DNA from: Chrysochromulina tobinii
Taxonomy: Eukaryota; Haptophyta; Prymnesiales; Chrysochromulinaceae
NCBI GenBank assembly: GCA_001275005.1
Contig: JWZX01003334.1
Location: forward strand, 1-57,993
Direction of reading: 5' to 3'
Length of the DNA: 57,993 bases
Below the pieces are notes generated by a model, which saw only the letters and a list, made by a program, of their open reading frames with translations, was not told the origin of the DNA and did no database searches. Position numbers and translations under genes: made by a program. Positions 41,190-50,369 of the stretch are shown here, one piece after another. How positions within the stretch are numbered: position 1 is the first letter of the stretch; every line of letters begins with the position of its first letter.

Positions 41190-44100
41190 TCAGCGTTCAG
41201 TCACCTCGAGCTCTGGCCCACACCGAAGCCCCTCGAGCAGCCCATCGATGATGAACTGCCGGAGCACTTCACGGTCCTTCACACCGGTCTGCTTCGGCGA
41301 GATACCGACGAGCCGAGCCGCCTCGCCACCAAATGTCGCCGACCCACCGAGTAGCGACGGCTCGAAGAAGCGCCATGCGAGATGCGGCACCGCATAGACG
41401 AGCGCCAGCACGTCATACGTGTTAAGCGTTTGCACGAGGTCCCAGACCGAATCATTCCCTGAGCGGTCGTTCCCGCTGCCCTTTAGGAAGGTCTTGCAAA
41501 ACCATTCCTTGTCACACCGCGGCGGCAGGCCGAGCCGCGCCTCGCCCGCGGCGTTGCACCGCTTCCAGAGCCCCTCGATCGAGGTGCGCTGCGCCAGGAA
41601 GAGGCGCTCGGCGATCGGGTTCTTCGTGGCGCGCATCACGTCGTACACCTTACGCGGCATCGGGCAACCGTACGCGGCAAAGCGCGTGAGCACGTTGAGG
41701 CGGATGCCGAGCTGCTGCACACGTTGATAGAACTGGAGCGCTGCCGGGAAGTCAAAGGTGTTGTTGTTCGCCGTGTCGGGCTTGAGCAGCCGCTTCGACT
41801 TGTCGGTGGAGCCGCCCTTGCCTGTGAGGGAATCGCTCGAGAGGCGCCGCCTTAGCCCTGCACGGCTGTGCGCCCCCTCCGTGGCACCGCCGTCGGCTGC
41901 CTTGGCCATCTTTTTGAGCGCGTTCTCATCGCCCAGCTCGACAAGGTTGTCGTCGGAGAGCTCAATGCCGCCCATGATGGTCACCGAGTGCACCTTGGCA
42001 GTAAAGAGCGCCTCCTCTGCCTGCAGGAAGCCCCACGCATCCGTCAGAGACGAGATGCACACGCAGAGCACAGTTGCGTCCGCCTCTGCCTTGAGCACGC
42101 GCCGGAGCATCGCGTTCGCGTCGCTCTCGACCTCGGTCTCCGACGCGATGTATGGCGCGGTGCTCGAAAAGGTGTCGACGTGGTCGGTGCGCCCGCCGTC
42201 GGTGCCGACGGCGACGGGCACGTCGGGCAGGCCGAGCACGCGCATCTGCCCCTTGAGGAGGCGCGCGCGCGCGTCGGACGGGTGCAGGTTCGCCACGAGG
42301 CCGATCGGCCGCACGAACCTCTGAGCGACGAGCGAGCGCAGCATGATCATGGCGAGCTCGTCGTCGAGGTCCTGCCCCGGGTCGGTGAAGACGATCATCG
42401 GGTACGGGTCGGGCAGTGACGAGACGCCCGCGAGGGACGCAGAATGGATGAGCCGCATGAGCTCCTTTGGCCGCCGTACGCCGGCGAGCGCCTCGGATTG
42501 GCCAAAGAGCACATGGATGGCCACGCCGGCGTCATACTCGTGCTCGGGCTCGTCTGCAAAGAGGCGGTAGCGCAGCTGGGGCACCGACGCGCACACAGCG
42601 ACGCAGTCGTACATGTTGAACGAGGCAATGTACTCCCACGGTGTCGCGCCGAGCGGAGGCGGGCTCCCGCCGCAGAAGACTTGGCCGAACCAGTCGGCAG
42701 TGCAGCGCTCAGGCATGCCAGCGCGCTCGGCCGAGCCGACAGGCGCCTGCACGCGATGCCACAGCTCGTCGATCGCGCGGCGCTGCGACGCCTTGAGCTC
42801 CTTCGCAAAGGGCGAGTTGGTGCGCGCCAGCTCGTCGTAGAGCGCCGCCGGCACCGCCGCGGCATACACGGCGTGCCGTCCGACGACGATGAGCGGCACG
42901 CCGAGCTCCTGCAAGCGCTGGAAAACGTACTCGGAGGCTTCGGGGTCGGCAACGTGCTGAGGGTGTGTCGGGTCGGGCCGTAGGTACGACTCGGTGCCGC
43001 TGTACGCCTTTGCGTTCGTGAGCGCGTCGACGCCGGCGGTGGTCGCCGAGACGGCGCCGAGCATGCACACGCACTTGAGCTTGCGGGCGATCCCCTCGCC
43101 GCGCTCGCGGAGCATGGCCGCGAAGTCGGTGGGCGCGCAGAGCAAGTTGACGATGAGCGTGTAGTCGGCGACATGGGGATCATCGAGCACCCGGTAGAAT
43201 GCGCGCGCCGCGTCGAGCACGGCGAGCTCGGGCCGCGGCGGGGCGAGGTTAGGCGAGCCGTTGGAGCCGTCGGAGCCGTCGGAGCCGTTGGAGCCGTTGG
43301 AGCCGTTGGAGCCGTCGGAGCCGTTGGAGCCGTTGGAGCTCTTTGCGGGCGGCGTGTAGCCCTCGCACTCGGCGCCGACCCCGAAGACGACGCCGTGCTC
43401 GAAGCCCAGGGAGACGATTACCGCATGCGCCCGGCTCGTTCGGCCGACAGGGCCGGCGCCGCTCAAGATGATGGCATGCTGCGCGCACGGCAACGCACGC
43501 AAGCAGCGGCGCGCGTGAGAGGTGACGGCTGGACTCTGGGCGAGAGAGCTGGCGGGTGGTGGGTACTGGGCGGCGTAGCGCGGTGTGTTCCTCTCAGGTT
43601 GGCGCACCGTGCGGACGAACTCGAGCGTCTCGAGCCCACGGAGCATGAAGAGCGCGACCTCGTCGCCCGTGTCCTCCTGCCGCCCGCCGAAGTCGGTGAA
43701 CACGACAAGCGACAGCGGCTGCACCTTCGAGTGACCCTTGCCGTCAGTCGTCGCGCGCAGGTCGGCCTCGGCGGAGAGTAAGTCCTTGGCCCAGCCGCGC
43801 TTGGGCGATTTGAGCCCTTTGCCCGCCTCGAGCCGCGGTGTAGTCGACGGGGCCGAGCTCTGCGGGCAAGATGCGTCGAAGCCGCCCCAGTCGCCCTCTT
43901 CGTCGCCCGCGTCCAGGCCACTGTGCTCCATGACGCGGCCGACCTTCTCGTTGAGCAGCCCTATCATGTTTCGCAGCTCACGGGCAGTAAGATCGCGGTC
44001 CGATTCGCCGCGCCTGCGCATCGCCATGTCTTGCACCTCCTTCTCGCGCAGCTTCGCCTCCACACGGCGAGCGAACTCGAGCCCGGGCGTGACCTGGCGG

Positions 44101-44213
44101 GCAAAGCTGCTTTTGGCGACGAAGTATGTGGCGAGCGTGCCGATGACGCCACCCACCAGCCCCAGGACCAGCGAGAGCGTGAGCAGAGCACCGTCTGAGA
44201 GGCCCGTCGACAT
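41190..44213 (-). CDS. Membrane-anchored protein with two nucleoside-hydrolase-like domains
   Basis: From the Met at 44213, a signal anchor (about 10-36) and a short coiled coil lead to two tandem IUNH-type domains. Domain 2 has the family hallmark MIVFTDPGQDLDDELA, then IGLVANLHPSDARA and VPVAVGTDGG, and VHSVTIMGG later. Domain 1 starts LVVFTDFGGRQEDTGDE, so two of the calcium-ligand Asp are replaced and it is probably inactive. A GSNGSDGSNG tract interrupts domain 1. In the middle of domain 1, a 129-nt stretch (43607-43479) starts GTGCGCC, ends GCGCAG and is in frame; removing it brings FVRT next to HAIILSGAG, matching the family, so I take it as an intron. Total about 960 residues. Function unknown. 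Confidence 0.75.
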   Translation of the reverse strand: MSTGLSDGALLTLSLVLGLVGGVIGTLATYFVAKSSFARQVTPGLEFARRVEAKLREKEVQDMAMRRRGESDRDLTARELRNMIGLLNEKVGRVMEHSGLDAGDEEGDWGGFDASCPQSSAPSTTPRLEAGKGLKSPKRGWAKDLLSAEADLRATTDGKGHSKVQPLSLVVFTDFGGRQEDTGDEVALFMLRGLETLEFVRTVRQPERNTPRYAAQYPPPASSLAQSPAVTSHARRCLRALPCAQHAIILSGAGPVGRTSRAHAVIVSLGFEHGVVFGVGAECEGYTPPAKSSNGSNGSDGSNGSNGSNGSDGSDGSNGSPNLAPPRPELAVLDAARAFYRVLDDPHVADYTLIVNLLCAPTDFAAMLRERGEGIARKLKCVCMLGAVSATTAGVDALTNAKAYSGTESYLRPDPTHPQHVADPEASEYVFQRLQELGVPLIVVGRHAVYAAAVPAALYDELARTNSPFAKELKASQRRAIDELWHRVQAPVGSAERAGMPERCTADWFGQVFCGGSPPPLGATPWEYIASFNMYDCVAVCASVPQLRYRLFADEPEHEYDAGVAIHVLFGQSEALAGVRRPKELMRLIHSASLAGVSSLPDPYPMIVFTDPGQDLDDELAMIMLRSLVAQRFVRPIGLVANLHPSDARARLLKGQMRVLGLPDVPVAVGTDGGRTDHVDTFSSTAPYIASETEVESDANAMLRRVLKAEADATVLCVCISSLTDAWGFLQAEEALFTAKVHSVTIMGGIELSDDNLVELGDENALKKMAKAADGGATEGAHSRAGLRRRLSSDSLTGKGGSTDKSKRLLKPDTANNNTFDFPAALQFYQRVQQLGIRLNVLTRFAAYGCPMPRKVYDVMRATKNPIAERLFLAQRTSIEGLWKRCNAAGEARLGLPPRCDKEWFCKTFLKGSGNDRSGNDSVWDLVQTLNTYDVLALVYAVPHLAWRFFEPSLLGGSATFGGEAARLVGISPKQTGVKDREVLRQFIIDGLLEGLRCGPELEVTER
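43259..43340. repeat. 9-bp repeat (GTTGGAGCC / GTCGGAGCC) coding a Gly-Ser-Asn/Asp tract
   Basis: About nine copies of a 9-base unit, alternating two forms, code on the minus strand for GSNGSDGSN repeats in the first nucleoside-hydrolase-like domain. Confidence 0.88.
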
Positions 44214-44455
44214 TACATCCACGAGAAGAAGTTCCTTATGAATACCCAAACCCAAAAAAGGCTTTCCGCAAACTTTGCGATCTCGCATAGCGTGAGACAT
44301 CGTGCGAGGATCGACTGCAACGTTGCTGTTCACAGTCCGCTTTCCTGCAGTGTCCTGGTTCAAGTCAAGTCAAGTCAAGTCAATGCAAGTGACGGCCCGC
44401 GAACTGCACCTGCGAACGCGCTCGCTCGAGGCCACGAGCGTGACCCGTACTCGCG
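44214..44455. promoter_or_regulatory. Short divergent promoter with (AGTCA)n tract
   Basis: Only 242 bases separate the two divergent start codons. The tract CAAGTCAAGTCAAGTCAAGTCAA at about 44360-44383 is the reverse complement of the (TTGAC)n found upstream of two other genes. It lies 73 bases from the NSF-like ATG. It could be a shared bidirectional element. Confidence 0.5.
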
Positions 44456-47400
44456 ATGCTCGTGACTGCCCTATTCATCGCAGCTGTAAACAATCACGTG
44501 GCATGTACACGCCAATGCAGCACAAATGTGTTCGACGACGACGATGCTGTGCCGCAGCCGCAGCCGCTCTCCGTCTCTCCACGCAAAGGTCCGACGCTCG
44601 GTGGCACGCGCATGCGCCTCGAGGGACTGCGGCTCTCCTCGATTTCGTCGGTTGAGATCGCCATGCCCAACAGCCCGCCAGTCGTGTGCAGTGGCCTTCG
44701 CCACATTGCCGACAACCTCGTCGAGTGCAGGACGGGTGCTGTGCCAGCTGAGGGCGAGGGCCAGATCCTGGTGCGGGTGCCGTGCCCACCTCCAAAGGAT
44801 GGCAGGGCGGACAGCAGCATGCACGACTGCGTGCTGACGCGCCTGCGCTACGACTACGTGGCGCTCGCGCTCGGTGAGCTGACTCCCGATGGAGGCCCGC
44901 CTGCCGGCGGCACGCTGATCACTGTGCGCGGCGCCAACTTCGACCTCAACCAGCTGAGCTTCAGCGTGAGCATCGGCGGCACGCCGTGCACAGGCGTAAA
45001 GGTCGAGCGGCAGGACGCGCTCACGTGTAGCACGGGTGTGCTCACGGTGCCGCGAGAAGAGCTGCTGGGAGAACCGGCGCGTGTGGATGTGAGTGTGAGG
45101 ACGGGCGACCAGCTCGACGACATCCACAATGTGACAGCCCTCACCAACGACGGCCGGCAAGGCCACCCGGCCTTTGTCTACTACGCCCCGCCGCGCGTGA
45201 CGCAAGTGTGGCCGAATGTGGGCCCTGTGGAGGGCGGTACGAGCCTTACCATCCGCGGCCGCGGCCTTGCCGACACTGTGGCTGTGAACGTCCGCGGCGC
45301 GGCGTGCGCCTACGTGAAGCCGAACGAGGGTGCGTGGGCTGGGGCTCTTGAACCCCCGAAGCTTCTCTGGCGTCTGCGCTGCCGTGTGGCGCTCCTTGTT
45401 GACCCCTTTTCGACCCCTGACCAATGCGGATCGAGCCATGCCTCTGTGAATTCACACTGTGAGCAGCGACGCCCGACGCAGAGCTGTCGTGCTTCACTAC
45501 GCGCGCGTCGGCTGGCATGGGTCCGGTGGAGGTGACGAGCAAGCGTGGAGGTCGCGCCCTCCGGTTTGGAGAGCACCTGACGTTTCGGTACGCGCTGCTG
45601 CCACACATCGAGAAGGTGCTCCCCTCCTCTGTGTCGGTCGTCGGCGGCACCGTGTTGCAGCTGCACGGCAGTAGGCTAGGCGACACTCCATCAGAGCTTC
45701 TCGCGGTGCTCATCGACGGGCGGCGGTGTGGAACTCTCACCTGGGACTCGCCCTCGCTGATCGGGTGTACGGCTCCCGACCTCGAGCGTGCCGACGGCAG
45801 CGCGGGCGCACCGTCCGTCGACGTCGTCGTGTACGTCGCGGCAGTCGCGGCAGCCGCGGCGCCTGACGCGCCGCGGCGGCGTCTGGTTGTGGAAGACGTG
45901 ACGAAATTGGGCGAGGTGCTGCCCTCGGCGGCGTACAAATTGGTCGTGGCGAGCCAGCCGCGCGTCGCACAGATCACGCCCTCCTCCGGCCCCCTCTCGG
46001 GCGGCACGCGCGTCACGCTCACAGGCTCCAGCCTCGGGTCATCGAAGGAGGACATCCTCAACGTGACGATCGGCACCGTGCAATGCACGAGCATCTTCCT
46101 CGCCGAGAAGCACAAGGAACTCAAGTGCACGACCGGACGCGCCGAGCGCGTGGGCGCTGCGCCGGTGCGCATAGTGACCACCTCCCGCGGCCGCTCCCTC
46201 AGCCACCCGCCGCCGCCCACCTTCATCTACCTGCCCAGCGGGCTCGCTGGCGGCCCACACGGCGGCGCGGCGGCGGGCGGCGGCTTGGCAGCGCCTGCCG
46301 AGGAGCTGAGTGCGAACGCGTCGGGCAGCTGCTGCGGGCGCTCTGCCTCCGCCGCCGTCGATGGCAGCCTCCGAACGGAGTGGCGCTCGCCGGTAGAGCC
46401 CACCACGACGCCTACAACCCTCACGCTCGATCTGGGTCGGGCGCGTTGGGTGGGCCGGCTCGACGTGGCCTGGGGGTGGGAGTACGCCCCCGCGGAGTGG
46501 GCTGTGCTCCTCTCGAGAGACGCGCAGGCGTGGGAGGAGGTCGTCGAGGCGCCGGCGTTGGTGGACGGTGCGGGTAGTGCCGTAGCGGCGCCCGATACGG
46601 CGCCGAGTACGACCGCTACTACGCCACTCGTGAGTTGTGGCGGCCATAGCGCCCCCGACTGCGGCGCGTGCCCTCGGTGCGGTGCCGAGTGGTGCGGCGC
46701 CGCCTGGTGCGGAGGCGACTGCCAATGGGAAGCGCCGCCGCCGCCCTGGCAGTTGGTGCCCCCCACCTCGCGCGTGCCGAGACGGCGCGAGCAGAGCGCG
46801 GCGGACGCTGAGGAGGAGGCTGGGATGAGTGAGGGGCGCGCCGCCAATGCAGATGGCCATTCTGGAGGAGGCGAGGAGCCCACTGGTTCCGAAACCGTCG
46901 TCGGTAGCACAGAGGCTGCCGATGGTAGCGTGGAGAGCGGCGACGAGGGCGGCGGCGGCGAGGAGAACGGCGGCAGCGGAGGCGGCGATGCGGGTACGTG
47001 CGTGGTGCGTCCAGCAGCGCCAGGTGTGACGCGCGAGCGGCGCTCCCTGATGAGCGAGGCCTGCCGCCGAGCGCTGCAGGCGGAGCCACGCCTCCAGCTG
47101 TGGAAGAACAATCGCAGTAGCGATCGCAGTAGCAATAGCATTGGCCACGGCTGCCACCTCGCACGCTACGTGCGCCTCGTGCTCACGCGAAAGCAGCCCG
47201 AACTTGCTTCGGATCCGATCATCGTCAAGGAGGCCGCTGTCATCGGTCTCGAGGCGTTCGTCGACGGAGCGATCGCGCACGCCATCGCCGAGGACGACGA
47301 GGCACAGGCTGCCGAGCATACAGCGGGCAGCGGCGTCGGTGGTGGCGGCGGTAGCGGAAGCGGCGGCACCCGAGCGAGGAATAGGACACTAGCCGGCAAC

Positions 47401-49780
47401 GCGAGGTCCGACGAGGCCGCGATGGGCGGCGGCGCCCCGGAGCCGCCTGCGGCGAGCTTGCTGCCCCCATGGGCACAGAGTGTGCTGCCGCTGCTGCAGC
47501 CGTCGTTCCAATTTGAGGCTGTGGGGATCGGGGGCTTGGACGCGGAGCTCCGGGAGCTCTTCCGGCGTGTCGTGATGCCACGGCTCGTCTCGCCCGCCAC
47601 GCGTGCGGCGCTCCGACTTCAAGTCGTGCGCGGCGCTCTGCTGCATGGCCCGCCTGGCACGGGCAAGACCCTCACAGCCCGAAAGATTGCGGACCTGCTC
47701 CATGTGCCACCCGAGCGCACGACGGTCGTTGATGGCCCTGCGCTTGTCTCAAAATTCCTAGGAGAAAGCGAGAAGAATATGCGCGACCTCTTCGTGCCAG
47801 CACAGCTGGAACAAAAGAGCAAGGGCGCCGCCTCCAACCTGCACATCATCATCTTTGATGAGCTCGACGCCCATCTGCCGTGCACGCGGCCACACCGACC
47901 AGAGCGCCGGGCTTGTGTACGACTCTCTGGTCAACCAACTCTTGAGCTTGTTGGACGGCGTGGCGCCACTCGACAATGTGCTGCTGCTCGGGATGACGAA
48001 TCGCAAGGATCTGATTGACGAAGCCCTGCTGCGCCCGGGTCGCTTCGAGGTGCAGCTCGAGCTCAAGCTCCCCGATCTCGCGGGGCGTGAGGCCATCCTT
48101 CGCATCCACACAGGCGCCCTCGCCGCCCAGGGGCTGCTCGCGCCTTCGCTCCAGCTGCGCACCATCGCGCAGCGGACGGCCTCGTTTAGCGGCGCGAGCC
48201 TCTCTGGCCTCGTACGCTCGGCGACGAGCCGGGCGCTCTCTCGCGTCGTGGCGGCCCTGCCCAAAGGGGCGACCGAGATCCCCTCCCTCTCGGGCGCGAC
48301 GCTCCGGCTGCGCGCTGCTGACTTCCTCGCTGCCGTACGTGAGGTGAAGAAGGCTCGAGGCCTCTCCCGCGAGGAGCTCCGTCGTTACCGAGGGCCGTTA
48401 CTCCGCCATTCGGACGCGTTTGACGAAGCGTGGCACACGGCGCGCCGACTGGTGGCGCCGTTTGCATCGGCGGCGCCCGTGGCGGCGGCGGCGGCGGCAG
48501 CCTCGTCGACGCGCAGTGTGGACAAGGACAAGGACGGCTTCGGGCGCATCGGCAACATCCTGATCAGCGGGCCGGCAGGTGGGGGGCGCACTTCTTTTGC
48601 GGCTCAGCTCGCGGCCGCGTGCAACTTTTCTTTCGTGCAGGTGCTCTCTGCAGACGAGCTGCGTGGTGCGAGCGAGGGCGCGCGTTTGCATGCGCTCCAG
48701 ACGATGGCGGAGGACGCGGCCGCCTCGGACACCGCGGCCATCGTGCTGGACGACATCGAAAGGTTGCTGGGGCATGTGCTGCTCTCGCACCACCCTGCCG
48801 CGGGAGGCATGCAGGAGACCGTCGAGGCCGCAGGCGCCATGTCACCCGCGATGCTCGAGGCCCTGCTGGCGCTGCTGCGCCGGCCGCCGCCACGTGGGCG
48901 CTCCCTCGTCATCATCGGAACGACTGCCCACTACCCGCTCATCGCACGCACGTCGCTGCTCCATGCTTTTGACGCGCGTGTCGAGCTGCCTCCGCTGGAG
49001 CACCCGGCCGGCGTGTATGAGCTGCTCAGGCTCGCGGGCGCAACACCGGCGCGCGCGGCGGCGGCGGAGGTGGAGGCGGCGGCGCCCGATATGGTACTTG
49101 ATGAGATGGCTGAGGCGGTGCCAGTTGGGGCCACGATCAAGCAAGTGCTGCGCGCGCTCGAACTCTCGCGCATGCCCGAGGAGGAGGCGGAGACGAAGGG
49201 GGCAGAGGCGGAGGGGGCAGAGGCGGAGGTGGAGGATGCCGAGAAGGCGTCGATCGAAGCGGAGGAGGCCGCACTTAGCGCTGCGGAGGCCGCCCTAGCC
49301 GCCGAAGAGGCCAAGCAGAAGGCCGCGGCGTCATCGGAGAGTGCGGCAGCGACGCGCGCGACTTCATCGGACGGCGCCTTGCTGACGGCGACGGTGAGTG
49401 CAGAGGGCGTCGCCCGTGTCGACGAGACGGCGGAGAGCGGCGAGGCGGCGGCGTCGGAGGAGGAGGCAGAGCCGGCGGGGGAGGCTGAGGCGGGCAACGC
49501 AGAGGACGAAGAGGACGACGACGACGAGTCGCCTGTCATGGTGACCGAGCCACTTCTCTACGTACCCGTCGACGTCGCGCGCTTCCGCGAGCTCCTTAGT
49601 CTCTCTCCGTGGGCGCTCCGTCTCAAGGAGCACGGAGGCGGTGGCGCGCGCACGCCGGTGGCACACGTGCATGTGGTTGGTGCCAACGAGACGATGCCCA
49701 CGGAGGCTGTACGGTGGGCCGGCGTGCCGAGCCGGAGCCGCGGTGAGGGGCATCACACTGACAACGCGGAGCAGTTCTGA
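44456..49780 (+). CDS. IPT/TIG - discoidin - NSF-like AAA+ fusion protein
   Basis: Exons 44456-45329 and 45482-49780 (152-nt intron, GTGCGTGG...GACGCAG, phase 1); about 1,723 residues if one extra C at 47870-47872 is ignored. Order: signal peptide (about 1-16); five IPT/TIG domains (about 37-540; GPTLGGT, GGPPAGGT, GPVEGGT, VSVVGGT and GPLSGGT turns); a discoidin-like domain (about 565-650 and 845-885) split by a Cys/Gly-rich insert; NSF D1 from FQFEAVGIGGLD (about 968), Walker A GPPGTGKT (about 1014), Walker B IIIFDELDA (about 1081), then GMTNR and LLRPGR; NSF D2 with GPAGGGRTS (about 1321), AIVLDDIERLL (about 1377) and IIGTT. An acidic tail follows. NSF separates SNARE complexes, but its N domain is replaced here. 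No stop interrupts the discoidin-to-D1 join, which supports a true fusion. Confidence 0.85.
47866..47875 (+). other. Single-base frame discrepancy in NSF D1 after Walker B
   Basis: Up to GACGCC (Asp-Ala of FDELDA) the frame is that of the IPT/discoidin/D1 part. One C later (ATCTGCCGT, Ile-Cys-Arg) the frame is that of the rest of D1 and D2. NSF has FDEIDAICK here, so one base in the run CCC is extra relative to the expected frame. There is no room for an intron. Confidence 0.85.
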
Positions 49781-50369
49781 GAGCCGAGAGCGGTGAAGAG
49801 CGGTGACGTTTTGCGCTCTTCATCTTTGAGCGGCCTCTCCTGGATACAGCGTAAGATGTGCAAGTTGGCAGGACGGGACGTTTGTTTCGTTTACGTTGAG
49901 GATCGGGATCGCGCGGGGAACGCGCTACGGACGCTTCACGCTAGAACCGAAGCCAACGGTCTAGCCGAGCTAGAATATCGGTGGTAAGCGGCATAGAAAA
50001 ATATATAGTATACACGCAACCGGTCCGGTTAACGCATTTAACGGCGCGCGACCTCGCACAAGCGAAGAGGCTCGCCGACGACGCGGTCGCGCGCGCGCTG
50101 CCAGCGTGGACGGTGGAGTCTCAAGCGCTGAGACGGACGTCGACGTGCCTCGGAAAGGTAGCCGCGAAACGGCCAAACAACGTTTCCAATCACTTGCGTT
50201 CGCTGTCCGGCAGGCTCAACACCTCAAACACATGTTTCGAGATCGTGAATGTGATTCCGACGGCTATCATGCATGTTTGCCCCTCGGCCGCGGGGCCTAC
50301 AAACCGCCACCCCGCCTTGCCTGCCACCGCCGCCTACGAATCTACGTCCTCTGCTGCTCGCCACGGCGT
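49781..50369. other. Gene-free segment between convergent genes
   Basis: About 590 bases. The NSF-like gene reads in from the left and the HSP90 gene from the right, so it should hold both 3' ends. AT-rich patch at about 49975-50045; nothing recognised. Confidence 0.5.

Noticed and set aside
43259-43340. Possible CRISPR-like array
   Set aside because: It is a 9-bp coding microsatellite without spacers.
46039-47319. 426-residue minus-strand frame
   Set aside because: Antisense to the IPT/discoidin region, which has clear domains on the plus strand.
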